From Ficedula albicollis (Eukaryota; Chordata; Aves; Passeriformes; Muscicapidae), in NCBI RefSeq assembly GCF_000247815.1, contig NC_021686.1, positions 8,121,512-8,185,511 of the forward strand: a stretch of DNA of 64,000 bases, in the 5' to 3' direction. The notes under the pieces were generated by a model. It did not search any database. It saw nothing but the letters and a program-made list of their open reading frames with translations, and was not told the DNA's origin. Of this stretch, positions 11,492 through 26,256 are shown one piece after another (position 1 is the stretch's first letter; every line of letters starts with the position of its first letter). The position numbers and the translations under genes were made by a program.

Positions 11492-13504
11492 ACAGAGGTC
11501 AGGGGCTACAGGGAGGCAGGACCTCACCTCTGCTCCAGCACAGCTCTGCCCCAGCTGTACCAGCACCCAGGGGACCCTTCCCCAGGTCAGGAGAGCCCCC
11601 AAACCATCCCCTCAGCAAGCCCCAGCCCTCTGTGGCTGCAGGGACATTTCTGGGTCCCTCACTGTCCTGGGGTCCCCCCCCAGCCCAGGGAGTGCCTGCA
11701 CTGCCTGCTGTGCTGGGCACACAGAGCACTGGGGTCACTTCCACACCAGCCCTGACCCCAAACCCACGGACAAACTCGTGTTTCTGTGACAGCCACGGGC
11801 ACAGGCGTGGGCAAACCCCCTTCCAACAGCTGCCCCAGGAGGACAGCACGTGGCACGTGCCAGAGCTGGGCTGGCACTGCCAACCCCCAGCACACAGACA
11901 GGATGCTCCTCCAAAGGAGCAGAAAATTATTACACAGCAATTATCAGAAATCATGGAAGTGCCACTCAGATCCCAGGAGTTTCACCCTGCACAGCCCCAG
12001 GGTGGGCCCTGGCCGGGTGTTATCCCAGAGGCTGCTCCAGAACAAAGCCCTGTGTGCACAGCACAGCCTCTGCCTTCCAGCTTGTTTTCCCCATTAACTG
12101 CACTTGTTTAGATATGAAATATGGATCAGAGCTCCTTCTCCTCCAGTTTACCCCAGCCAGCACTGTGACAAGGAAAACTACTTAGATCTCCACTGACATG
12201 ATTTTTAAAAGGCTGGGAAGTGCTCAGGCTTTGGGCTGCGTCAGGAGCTGGCAGCACGTGGCACTCACACACCCTCACAGGTGACTGGGAATTGGGGAAG
12301 GGGGGACAGCTCCCCCTGTCCCCATCAGGGCTGGCAGGTGAGGAGCACAATGCCACTGTGCCCAGCTCAGTGGGGACAGGGGGAGCAGAGGGAGCACAGA
12401 GTGGCACGGTGTGGGCACCCAACCCTCCTAATTCCTCCGGGGGGGGGGGGGGGGGGGGGGAGGGACAGGGAGGGACAGGGAGGGACAGGGAGGGACAGAG
12501 AGGGACATGGGGGGACAGAGGGACAGGGAGGGACAGAGTGACAGGGAGGGACAGACAACAGAGGTCAGGGGCTACAGGGAGGCAGGACCTCACCTCTGCT
12601 CCAGCACAGCTCTGCCCCAGCTGTACCAGCACCCAGGGGACCCTTCCCCAGGTCAGGAGAGCCCCCAAACCATCCCCTCAGCAAGCCCCAGCCCTCTGTG
12701 GCTGCAGGGACATTTCTGGGTCCCTCACTGTCCTGGGGTCCCCCCCCAGCCCAGGGAGTGCCTGCACTGCCTGCTGTGCTGGGCACACAGAGCACTGGGG
12801 TCACTTCCACACCAGCCCTGACCCCAAACCCACGGACAAACTCGTGTTTCTGTGACAGCCACGGGCACAGGCGTGGGCAAACCCCCTTCCAACAGCTGCC
12901 CCACGAGGACAGCACGTGGCACGTGCCAGAGCTGGGCTGGCACTGCCAACCCCCAGCACACAGACAGGATGCTCCTCCAAAGGAGCAGAAAATTATTACA
13001 CAGCAATTATCAGAAATCATGGAAGTGCCACTCAGATCCCAGGAGTTTCACCCTGCACAGCCCCAGGGTGGGCCCTGGCCGGGTGTTATCCCAGAGGCTG
13101 CTCCAGAACAAAGCCCTGTGTGCACAGCACAGCCTCTGCCTTCCAGCTTGTTTTCCCCATTAACTGCACTTGTTTAGATATGAAATATGGATCAGAGCTC
13201 CTTCTCCTCCAGTTTACCCCAGCCAGCACTGTGACAAGGAAAACTACTTAGATCTCCACTGACATGATTTTTAAAAGGCTGGGAAGTGCTCAGGCTTTGG
13301 GCTGCGTCAGGAGCTGGCAGCACGTGGCACTCACACACCCTCACAGGTGACTGGGAATTGGGGAAGGGGGGACAGCTCCCCCTGTCCCCATCAGGGCTGG
13401 CAGGTGAGGAGCACAATGCCACTGTGCCCAGCTCAGTGGGGACAGGGGGAGCAGAGGGAGCACAGAGTGGCACGGTGTGGGCACCCAACCCTCCTAATTC
13501 CTCC
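11395..13504. repeat. 1044-bp near-identical tandem duplication (offset 1066 bp)
   Basis: Positions 11395-12438 match 12461-13504. One substitution was noticed (CCCCAGGAGG near 11838 versus CCCCACGAGG near 12904). Each copy begins inside the exon 8 pyrimidine array and ends at CCTAATTCCTCC. The copies are joined by a 22-bp pure G run (12439-12460). No exon lies inside. This is either a recent duplication or a false one from assembly or gap filling. Confidence 0.93.
12439..12460. other. 22-bp poly-G run at the duplication junction
   Basis: Twenty-two G sit exactly at the boundary between the two 1044-bp copies. The second copy has TCCTCCTCC where the first goes into G. Confidence 0.95.
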
Positions 13505-15675
<2,171 letters not shown>

Positions 15676-16408
15676 TTCATCCATCCGTCCGTCCGTCCAT
15701 CCCTCCATCCATCATCCATCCATCCCTCCATCATCCATCCATCCATCAATCCATCCATCCATCCATCCATCCATCCATCCATCATCCATCCATCCATCCA
15801 TCCATCCATCCATCCATCCATCCATCCATCATTCATCCATCCATCCATCCATCCATCCATCCATCCATCCATCCATCCATCATTCATCCATCCATCCATC
15901 CATCCATCCATCCATCCATCCATCCATCCATCATTCATCCATCCATCCATCCATCCATCCATCCATCCATCCATCCATCCATCATTCATCCATCCATCCA
16001 TCCATCCATCCATCCATCCATCCATCCATCCATCATTCATCCATCCATCCATCCATCCATCCATCCATCCATCCATCCATCCATCATTCATCCATCCATC
16101 CATCCATCCATCCATCCATCCATCCATCCATCCATCATTCATCCATCCATCCATCCATCCATCCATCCATCCATCCATCCATCCATCATTCATCCATCCA
16201 TCCATCCATCCATCCATCCATCCATCCATCCATCCATCATTCATCCATCCATCCATCCATCCATCCATCCATCCATCCATCCATCCATCATTCATCCATC
16301 CATCCATCCATCCATCCATCCATCCATCCATCCATCCATCACCCATCCCTCCATCATCCATCCATCATCCCTCCATCATCCATCCATCATCCATCCATCC
16401 ATCATGCA
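15676..16408. repeat. CATC microsatellite with 51-bp higher-order period
   Basis: A tetranucleotide (ATCC)n array. A CATCATTCATCC variant recurs every 51 bp (twelve tetramers plus three bases) at about 15831, 15882, 15933, 15984 and onward to about 16290, so the array grew by copying a 51-bp block as well as by slippage. Both ends are degenerate (CATCCCTCCATCATCC). Long WMDG-type frames on the minus strand are spurious. Confidence 0.95.
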
Positions 16409-18186
16409 CAGCATGATGTCACACCACAGCACGATGTCACACAGGACCAGCCCTGACTCTGCTCTGTTTCTCACTGTCCCAACATGCCCTGGAGCCTCAT
16501 GGACAGCCCTCTGCTGTTTATCAGGCTGCCCTCGGCTTCTTTGAGGAACAGGAGAAGTCGTTCCTGGCCCTCGCAGTTAATCAGTTTATGCCCTGAAGCA
16601 TGAGATTTGATTACTTCATGTTATTATCTCAGCGTGCAGACCTCCAAATTTCATTAATGGGAATAATTTTATCTATTCATTTAAAAAAACCAAAATGCTT
16701 CTGCTTGACCTTAAGAAACTTCCTGACTTTTCAAGCAGAAATCATCAATTAAGTGAAAGAAAAATAAAAACCTGGAGCGGCGCAGCAGCGATACCTCACG
16801 GCAGGGGAGATGAGCTCCTCGCCAACATTTATGGCATTTATTTGACAGTTAAACTTGATGTAAAGTATTTTATATCCCTCATATCCTGACAGTTTTGTGC
16901 ATCATTAAGAAGCAGTAACATCATTATTAACAGTGATGAGTAAGAATATTATGATCCCATTTAAAGCAAGTCCTAAATCACTCTGGGTACCAAGTGTGGC
17001 CAAGGAGATGCCACTGTGGGCTCAGGCCATGGTCAGGACGAGATGCTGGCAAGTCCTGGACATCTGTGGAGTGGGGGGTTCAGGGGCAGTGCTGGCAGTG
17101 CCCTCCTCCTCCTCCACACAATTCCTGTGGCACTGGGCACACTGGGGACACTGCTCCACTGCCACTCTGCCTTGCAGGGCCAGGGCTGGGTGAATGATAT
17201 TTGAATAATTTATTCTGCAAAGTTTGCAACAGCTTCTCAATAACAGTTCGGGCAACATCCCTGAATTACTCTGGCAGCCATAACTGAGGAATTTGGGAAG
17301 AGACACCCACGTGTCCCATGGAAACGTGGGCAGCAGCAGCAGCAGGCTGCCAGGAGGGAGCATGGGGTCATGGCCAGGAGCTCACTGTGCCTCTGACAGC
17401 AGGGCAAGGCCCTTCCCCAGCCCCCAGGCTTTCAAGGAAAGGCAAAATTCATATGCTGGATAAACAAACCCCAGCAAGTGATTTCCTAAATCTGCCACAC
17501 GGGGCTCCCTTTGATGGGGAATTAAAAAAACCTGCGATGAAGGCTCTGCTGCCCTGCTCTCCACGGGCTGTCACATCCTGCCCCCTCCTCTCTGAGCACA
17601 CTGCACCACAGGGCCTGGCCAGAGCAGGCAGTTCTGCTTCCCACTGCCCTCCAAAGGAAAAAGGATGGCACAGTCACAGCCCTGGAAGGGTTCAGGGGCT
17701 TGGAGCAGCCTGGTCTAATGGAAGGTGTTCCTGCCCAAGGCAAGGGCTTGGAGCTGGATGGTCTTTAAGAAAAAAAACATTCCAGGATTCTACAGATCTG
17801 CAAAAACCCTTCCAAAGCCTGGGTCCCTGCTGCACCCTCAGGTCAGAGCTGCACCCCCTCATCCCAGCCCATCACCTCTCCTGGCCCTCTATGCCACAGC
17901 TCTGGGGTGGGATTTTGGAGAGGGGAGGGATCTCAGGCTGAGCTGCAGCAGCACCGACATCCCTGGGCAGGAGCAGTCCCATCCCAGCACCCAGAACACC
18001 CTCGTGAGTTAAAATACTTAATTATTGCTCTGGTAAGAATAAATTTCCACATGCTCACACAATGGAAAAGGCACAGGACTCATGGCTGTACCTGCCTGGC
18101 CCGGTGCTCATTAATTAACACACTTCCAGCTCGTTTATCTAATCAGCATAATTGGTTTCAGTTTTGGTCACTGTTTTCCCTCATCA
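16409..18186. other. Intron 5 sequence, partly AT-rich
   Basis: 16570-16970 is AT-rich and free of simple repeats. It looks like candidate conserved noncoding sequence. A probable sense CR1 terminus lies at about 17690-17800. The rest holds nothing recognised. Confidence 0.5.
17690..17800 (+). mobile_element. CR1 LINE 3'-end fragment, diverged
   Basis: GGGTTCAGGGGCTTGGAGCA, GCCTGGTCTAATGGAAGGTG, TTCCTGCCCAAGGCAAGG and GATGGTCTTTAA follow the order of the CR1 3' end. The tail is degenerate. Confidence 0.65.
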
Positions 18187-18189
18187 GGT

Positions 18190-18378
18190 GGGGAAGGAAG
18201 GAAGGAAGGAAGGAAGGAAGGAAGGAAGGAAGGAAGGAAGGAAGGAAGGAAGGAAGGAAGGAAGGAAGGAAGGAAGGAAGGAAGGAAGGAAGGAAGGAAG
18301 GAAGGAAGGAAGGAAGGAAGGAAGGAAGGAAGGAAGGAAGGAAGGAAGGAAGGAAGGAAGGAAGGAAGGAAGGAAGGA
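18190..18378. repeat. GGAA microsatellite
   Basis: About 47 uninterrupted GGAA/GAAG tetramers, ending in GGACGGACAGACAGACAG. GGAA arrays of this length can act as ETS-factor binding platforms in other vertebrates. No evidence of that is visible here. Confidence 0.97.
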
Positions 18379-18486
18379 CGGACAGACAGACAGACATACA
18401 TTCCTGAGGGAGAGGAGTGAGTTGAGCTGCGGACAGACAGACAGACAGACAGACATTCCTGAGGGAGAGGAGTGAGTTGAGCTGGT
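18379..18486. repeat. 55-bp tandem duplication with ACAG microsatellite
   Basis: A (ACAG)n stretch followed by ACATTCCTGAGGGAGAGGAG and TGAGTTGAGCTG occurs twice with a 55-bp period, directly after the GGAA array. Confidence 0.9.
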
Positions 18487-19054
18487 CCTGCCAGGCAGGA
18501 GCACAGTCCACCCTCAGCTCCACACACACCCCCACCCCAGAGCACAAACCCTGCAGCTCTGCCTCTTCATCCCTCCGAAACTCTGTGCCTCAGCCCTTGT
18601 CCCTTCAGCCCAGCCCTCCCTGAGGGGAGGTCAGGAGCAGTGGGGTGCTCTGGCACAGGACAGACACAGCTCCCACAGAAGGAGGTGGGCAGAGCTGGCT
18701 CTGGAGGGGAGCCGTGCACAGAGCCCTGCACACAGCCTGGAGCAGCCTTCACATCCTCCCAGCCCTCATTTCCCACCCTCAGATATTCATGGCCCTAAAT
18801 ATGACAGGCTCAGCATAATCTGCACTGGAGCTTTGCTGTTACGAAGCAGAGCTGAGCAATGCCTCGATGCCACACTAATTTGCTGTGATTTCCTACTTAT
18901 CTACAGCCTTTTCCCACTAAGACACTCGATCAAAGCCCAGAGCAGGACAGGGACTGTGAAGGTGCATTTGCTGCTGTCCCACACCAGCCAGGCAATGCCC
19001 TGGGTGTGTCTCTTGCACCAGGGCCTCAGAGACACATCCCACATTCCAAATATT
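18487..19054. other. Intron 5 sequence without recognised gene
   Basis: No exon, RNA gene or repeat recognised between the ACAG repeat and the next CR1 fragment. Confidence 0.5.
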
Positions 19055-19262
19055 GGGAAGGAATCCTTCTCTGGGAGGGTGGGCAGGCCCTGGCACAGGG
19101 TGCCCAGAGCAGCTGTGGCTGCCCCTGGATCCCTGGGAGTGTCCAAGGCCAGGTTGGATGGCACAAAAGTCAAAAGCATCCAAGCCCATGAGCTTCAGAA
19201 ATTAATTTTAAGGTCCCTTCCAATCCAAACCACTCCATGACTCAACGATTCTGTGAAAAATC
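19055..19262 (+). mobile_element. CR1 LINE 3'-end fragment
   Basis: Sense CR1: GGGAGGGTGGGCAGGCCCTG, GCACAGGGTGCCCAGAGCAG, CCCCTGGATCCCTGGGAGTG and AAGGTCCCTTCCAATCCAAA, with an imperfect ACGATTCTGTG tail. Confidence 0.88.
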
Positions 19263-19799
19263 TATGCTTTCCATCAGGAAGAAAGACTGGCTCTACAAAG
19301 AGAAGGGAAAAAAATCAGAGCAAGAGAAGGGAATAGCACAGAGCTGAGGAGCATATGGTAAAGCCCTGCTCCATTTGTCAGCTGGAGAGGAAAATGGAAG
19401 TTGGCCGTGCCCGTGCTGCCGCCTGCAGGCACCAGCCCTGCCCTGCCCGCTCTTCTCACTCGGCTGGGACGCTCCAGCCACAGCAAAGCTCCTGGAATTC
19501 CTGGGCGAGGGTCCCCCAGCTGCTGAGACAGCGAGATCTCCCCATCAGCAGCAGGACCAAAGCTGGGCTCAGCCTCAGGGCAGCACTCAGGGGCTGCTCC
19601 ATTCATCCATCCCCCTCCGTCCTCCTGTCCTGCACAGAAATCCTGCCCACCCTGCACGGGAATGCCTGCAGAAAACCTGGAAAGGGCGTTTCCCAGCAGC
19701 AATCTGCTGGGAGGCAGCCTGGCACTGCCCCCCTGGCACAGCAGCTCTCCTCATCGTGCCCCGTGTGCCCCCAGCACAGCCCAGGGGTCCTGCAGGAAT

Positions 19800-20290
19800 T
19801 GTCCAGGTCAGGAAATTCCTCTAAACCCATCCGGTCCAACTGTTCCCCCAGCACTGCCAAGGCCACTGCTGCCCCATGTCCCCAAGCGCCACATCCCCCT
19901 GGCTTTGAAATCCCTCCAGGGATGGAGACTCCATCTCTGCCCTGGGCAGCTGTGCCAGCCCTTTCCAGGAGGAAATTCTCCCAAAACTCACCCTGAGCCT
20001 CCCCATGACCAGCCCGAGGCTGTTCCCTTTCCTCCTGTCCCTGTTCCCTGGGAGCAGATCCCAAATCTCCCCCAGGTGTCCCCTTATGTCAGGGAGTTGT
20101 GCAGAGCCATGAGGCCCCCCCTGCTTCCCCTTTTCTCCAGGCTGAGCCCCTTTCAGCTCCCTCAGGAATTCTCCAGCCCCTTCCCAGCCCTGTTCCCTTC
20201 CCTGGCCACGCTCCAGCCCCTCAGTGTCCCTGTTGTGAGCGCCCAGAGCTGCACCAGGTGCTCCCTCAGCAGTGCCAGCACAGTGTTGGG
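19800..20290 (-). mobile_element. CR1 LINE fragment, about 490 bp
   Basis: The longest CR1 piece seen, in antisense: CCATCCGGTCCAACTGTTCC, CCTCCAGGGATGGAGACTCC, GGCAGCTGTGCCAGCCCTTT, AGGAGGAAATTCTCCC, GAGGCTGTTCCCTTTCCTCC, and on through TTTTCTCCAGGCTGAGCCCC to GCCCAGAGCTGCACCAGGTG. It covers the 3' UTR and the end of the ORF2 region. No intact reading frame. Confidence 0.9.
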
Positions 20291-20639
20291 TGGCTCCATC
20301 TGCCAAGGGCTGGGTGCCCACTTGTGCTCTGGGGGCCATCTGGGCTCCCCAGTGCCCAGCCCTCCTCTCCCAAAGCACTCCCACTCCTGGAGAGCTCAGC
20401 ACGCTTCCCTTCCTTTCTGGAAAAGCCAACAGCTGACACGTTTGCACCAACACCTCCAGAACGGGCCAGAAATAACACAGCCTTTCAAAGCCAGCTGAAG
20501 AAATGAAAATCCAGCTGCACAGAACCAGGCTGGGGGCTCCTCCCCTGCCTCTGGAGCAGGAACACAGCACCAGGGAGCCTGGGGTGCCAGCAGGAGGGTG
20601 AGACCTGCACCCTGCTGGCACCTGATGGAGGCTGGAGGG

Positions 20640-20700
20640 AATCACAGCATCTTTAGGGCTTGAAAAGACCTCCAAGGTCACTAAGTCCAGCCTCCAGGAA
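20640..20700 (-). mobile_element. CR1 LINE 3' terminus, short
   Basis: AATCACAGCATCTTTAGGGC, TTGAAAAGACCTCCAAGGTC and ACTAAGTCCAGCC match an antisense CR1 tail. Confidence 0.7.
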
Positions 20701-21692
20701 GGTGCCAGGGAAGCATGACTTCTGCAAACAGAGCTCTGCCTGCTTCACTGAGGCTCTCCTTTAAGGACAAGCACATCAAAAAATAAATTACAAAGTCCTC
20801 CACAACTTTTTCCAGTTTTTCATTAACATTTTCAACAACTTGCTGTTTTTCCTGAGAACGCTCCTGATGGGGGACAAGTGGTGAGGAGCACCAGGGGCTC
20901 CCACAGAGCCAACCCCATCCCACAGACACCAACCCTGGGGAAGTCACAGCTTCCCTGGCGGGGACAGGATGTGGGGAAGCAGATTGCTGGGGGAGAGCCG
21001 GCCCGGGGCAGGCGGGGGATGATGCAGAAGGATCCGCTGCGGCCACGGTGCAGAAGGATCCGCTGCTGCCACGGGTGTCCCAGCCCGGGGTCCCTGCCCA
21101 CTCAGGGCACGGGGGGCATTTCACACCCTGCCTTTGACTCATCTGGGAATAACCACGACAGCTCGGCCGCCCCTGCGGAGCCGCCACCCCTGGAGCTGCC
21201 TGGTCACCCCATGTGGGCAGGAGCTCCTTCCCAGCCCAGCCTGCAGCACACAAGCCCACAGGGAGTGCCACAGACAGCAATCCCTGCCCCTGATCCCGCT
21301 GGCACTGCGCCACCAGCCCCCAGAGCCACATCCTGGCTGGTGTCCCCGTGCTGGGGACAGGAGGCTTTACGAAAACACGGCTCAGTGTTCGGTGAGGTGC
21401 TCACAGCGCATGGGGGAAGAATTATCCTCCGGGAGCTCCAAATCTGGGAGGCAAAAGCCTCTGGAGATGGGATAATCCCGTTCCCTGCCACAAACCACAG
21501 CCTTCCCGGGGTCTGGCAGATGCTGAAACCCTCCGCCATTCAAAAAATCCGCTTTGAAAAGCGACTGGAAGTGCCACCCAAACACAGAGCGCTGGAGTCC
21601 CAGCCAGGCCCAAAGCCTTGTCCTGCCTGCCTGGGGCCCCTGGGCAGCGCCAGCAGCCGGGCAGTGCCCGGCAGCCCCTGGCACACACGTAC
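20701..21692. other. Intron 5 sequence without recognised gene
   Basis: GC-rich intron next to the exon 5 donor. A small direct duplication, TGCAGAAGGATCCGCTGC twice, lies at 21023-21067. No coding exon is recognised. Confidence 0.5.
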
Positions 21693-21821
21693 CTACGACG
21701 GTGAGCACGTCCTTGTCGATGTCGGCGCGGATGTAGATGCGGCCCCGGCGCTCCGTGTGGTCCGTCCCGCACAGGCTGGGCACGTTCATCACGCAGCGCT
21801 TGTGCACGTTCATCATGCAGG
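21693..21821 (-). CDS. PRKCB: PRKCB exon 5: end of C1B and start of C2
   Basis: The 129-bp exon encodes [20 protein letters not shown], then [10 protein letters not shown] and [12 protein letters not shown]. The remaining C1B zinc ligands are Cys135, His140, Cys143 and Cys151. The following HTERRGRIY marks the start of the C2 domain, and the last residues form its first beta strand. The acceptor is TCCCCAG/CCTGCATG and the donor GTCGTAG/GTACGT. Entering and leaving in phase 1, it joins exon 6 to read VVVRDAK exactly. [12 protein letters not shown] differs from the mammalian strand (QAHIDREVLIVV) by conservative changes, as expected of a bird orthologue. Confidence 0.96.
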
Positions 21822-22464
21822 CTGGGGACGGGAGGGGACACTCAGCACCCTGGGGGGCACGGGGACAGCCCGCCCTGCTTTCAAACCGGGATAAAGGGCA
21901 AAGGGATGCGCAAGGGCAGCTGAGACTGCAGAGCCTGCAGCAGGAACCCACTGCCTGACACACCCCGGGGCTTCAGGCCCTTGTGGAACTGCTGGAGTTC
22001 TGCTGACTCATTAAAATTCTCCTCCATCACCCCCAGGGTGCAATGCTGGGTGCTCAGCTGGAGCCAAAAAGGGGCATTAAAAATTACCTGTGCATCCGCA
22101 TACACACAGAGAGGCACAAAGATCTATCTATATATAAAGATACATGTACATGTATATACATTCCAAATCAGCTCACTTCCCCCTGGCAGGATTCCCAAGG
22201 TTCTAAGGAATGTGCTGTTCCCAGACAGCCAAGCTTCCCCATCCCTGAGCAGGGAGCAGCACATGCTGCATGTCCCAGTCCCCTTAAATAGGAACATACG
22301 GGATTAACTCGGAAAATCACCGGTTCCATCCCTTCCCTCTGCTTCCACCCGCCCAGTTCTCCTCCCTGAGCTGCAATTCCCCTGCCGGCAGCGCCGGGAG
22401 ATGCGGTGGCAACGCGTGGCCACGGCCACAGGGTGTCACTCGGAGCCAGGGCTGCGGGCTGGGG
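21822..22464. other. Intron 4 sequence without recognised gene
   Basis: No exon seen. An alternating purine-pyrimidine tract (TATCTATATATAAAGATACA then TGTACATGTATATACA) lies at 22120-22165. Confidence 0.5.
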
Positions 22465-23420
<956 letters not shown>

Positions 23421-23534
23421 AGGGTAGATACGGCAAGGATGCTGCAGGGGATGCTGCTGTGGGGGTGCTGCTGTGGGGGAGTTTTGGGGGCATGACGCAG
23501 CAGTGGGGAAACGGGGTGGGACTGCTGCCCTGGG

Positions 23535-25885
23535 TGATGTGGGGATGTTGTACAGGGATGTGGGGATGTTGCACACAGGGATGTGGGGATGTTGCACAAG
23601 GATGTGGGGATGTTGCACACAGGGATGTGGGGATGTTGCACAAGGATGTGGGGATGTTGCACACAGGGATGTGGGGATGTTGCACAAGGATGTGGGGATG
23701 TTGCACACAGGGATGTGGGGATGTTGCACAAGGATGTGGGGATGTTGCACACAGGGATGTGGGGATGTTGCACAAGGATGTGATGGGAATGTTGTACAGG
23801 GATGTGGGGATGCTGTACACAGGGATGTTGGGATGCTGTACAGGGATGTTGGGATGCTGTACAGGGATGTGGGGATGTTGTACAGGGATGTGGGGATGTT
23901 GCACACAGGGATGTGGGGATGTTGCACAGGGATGTGGGGATGTTGCACACAGGGATGTGGGGATGTTGCACACAGGGATGTGGGGATGTTGCACACAGGG
24001 ATGTGGGGATGTTGCACACAGGGATGTGGGGATGTTGCACACAGGGATGTGGGGATGTTGCACACAGGGATGTGGGGATGTTGCACACAGGGATGTGGGG
24101 ATGTTGCACACAGGGATGTGGGGATGTTGCACACAGGGATGTGGGGATGTTGCACACAGGGATGTGGGGATGTTGCACACAGGGATGTGGGGATGTTGCA
24201 CACAGGGATGTGGGGATGTTGCACACAGGGATGTGGGGATGTTGCACACAGGGATGTGGGGATGTTGCACACAGGGATGTGGGGATGTTGCACACAGGGA
24301 TGTGGGGATGTTGCACACAGGGATGTGGGGATGTTGCACACAGGGATGTGGGGATGTTGCACACAGGGATGTGGGGATGTTGCACACAGGGATGTGGGGA
24401 TGTTGCACACAGGGATGTGGGGATGTTGCACACAGGGATGTGGGGATGTTGCACACAGGGATGTGGGGATGTTGCACACAGGGATGTGGGGATGTTGCAC
24501 ACAGGGATGTGGGGATGTTGCACACAGGGATGTGGGGATGTTGCACACAGGGATGTGGGGATGTTGCACACAGGGATGTGGGGATGTTGCACACAGGGAT
24601 GTGGGGATGTTGCACACAGGGATGTGGGGATGTTGCACACAGGGATGTGGGGATGTTGCACACAGGGATGTGGGGATGTTGCACACAGGGATGTGGGGAT
24701 GTTGCACACAGGGATGTGGGGATGTTGCACACAGGGATGTGGGGATGTTGCACACAGGGATGTGGGGATGTTGCACACAGGGATGTGGGGATGTTGCACA
24801 CAGGGATGTGGGGATGTTGCACACAGGGATGTGGGGATGTTGCACACAGGGATGTGGGGATGTTGCACACAGGGATGTGGGGATGTTGCACACAGGGATG
24901 TGGGGATGTTGCACACAGGGATGTGGGGATGTTGCACACAGGGATGTGGGGATGTTGCACACAGGGATGTGGGGATGTTGCACACAGGGATGTGGGGATG
25001 TTGCACACAGGGATGTGGGGATGTTGCACACAGGGATGTGGGGATGTTGCACACAGGGATGTGGGGATGTTGCACACAGGGATGTGGGGATGTTGCACAC
25101 AGGGATGTGGGGATGTTGCACACAGGGATGTGGGGATGTTGCACACAGGGATGTGGGGATGTTGCACACAGGGATGTGGGGATGTTGCACACAGGGATGT
25201 GGGGATGTTGCACACAGGGATGTGGGGATGTTGCACACAGGGATGTGGGGATGTTGCACACAGGGATGTGGGGATGTTGCACACAGGGATGTGGGGATGT
25301 TGCACACAGGGATGTGGGGATGTTGCACACAGGGATGTGGGGATGTTGCACACAGGGATGTGGGGATGTTGCACACAGGGATGTGGGGATGTTGCACACA
25401 GGGATGTGGGGATGTTGCACACAGGGATGTGGGGATGTTGCACACAGGGATGTGGGGATGTTGCACACAGGGATGTGGGGATGTTGCACACAGGGATGTG
25501 GGGATGTTGCACACAGGGATGTGGGGATGTTGCACACAGGGATGTGGGGATGTTGCACACAGGGATGTGGGGATGTTGCACACAGGGATGTGGGGATGTT
25601 GCACACAGGGATGTGGGGATGTTGCACACAGGGATGTGGGGATGTTGCACACAGGGATGTGGGGATGTTGCACACAGGGATGTGGGGATGTTGCACACAG
25701 GGATGTGGGGATGTTGCACACAGGGATGTGGGGATGTTGCACACAGGGATGTGGGGATGTTGCACACAGGGATGTGGGGATGTTGCACACAGGGATGTGG
25801 GGATGTTGCACACAGGGATGTGGGGATGTTGCACACAGGGACGTGGGGATGTTGCACAAAGGGATGTGGGGGGATGCTGCTGCAG
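23535..25885. repeat. 23-bp minisatellite, about 2.3 kb
   Basis: About 100 tandem copies of GTGGGGATGTTGCACACAGG plus GAT. The left 250 bp alternate a 21-bp form (CACAAGGAT) with the 23-bp form. 23780-23935 has several TACAGGGAT variants. From about 23940 to 25845 the copies are essentially identical. The period is not a multiple of three, yet no frame acquires a stop, which creates open frames of 700-1200 codons on both strands. None is a gene. Confidence 0.95.
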
Positions 25886-26144
25886 AGGGATGCAGGGAGG
25901 TTACCCCCAGCCCAATCCCTTTCCCTCCCCTCTCCCTGCAGCAGCCCTGGTGACTCCCCACACCCGGTGAGGAGGTGCCCACTGATGGCCCTCGGGCACT
26001 TGGAGCCCTGCAGCTCCAAACTGCTGGCACAGGGCACAGGCTCTCGGCTCTAGCCCAGGATCCTGGGGTGCCTGAACCCCCCAGGGGGTGCTGAGCCCCT
26101 GGTGCTGCTGCCAGTGCCTCCTCCCATCACTAAGTGCCACTTAC

Positions 26145-26256
26145 TGTCACACTTCATCCCCTGGTGAATGAGCCCGTACAGCAAGGACCCGCAGTGGTCA
26201 CAGAAGGTGGGGCTGGAGTACGTGTGGATTTTAAATTTGTGTTTGCTCCGGGGATC
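26145..26256 (-). CDS. PRKCB: PRKCB exon 4: first half of the C1B domain
   Basis: The 112-bp exon encodes [19 protein letters not shown], then [18 protein letters not shown] and the first base of Thr134. It carries the first four zinc ligands of the second C1 finger (His102, Cys115, Cys118, Cys132) and the loop residues around Pro112 and Gly124-Leu125 that line the diacylglycerol groove in this family. The acceptor is CTCCCAG/GATCCC and the donor TGTGACA/GTAAGT, a strong consensus site. It enters in phase 0 and leaves in phase 1, matching exons 3 and 5. The sequence is essentially identical to mammalian PRKCB here, so it does not by itself separate beta from alpha. The neighbouring exons do. 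Confidence 0.96.

Noticed and set aside
11395..13504. Possible duplication of PRKCB exon 8
   Set aside because: The duplicated unit starts inside the pyrimidine array at 11395, to the right of exon 8 (10888-10984), so the exon is not copied.
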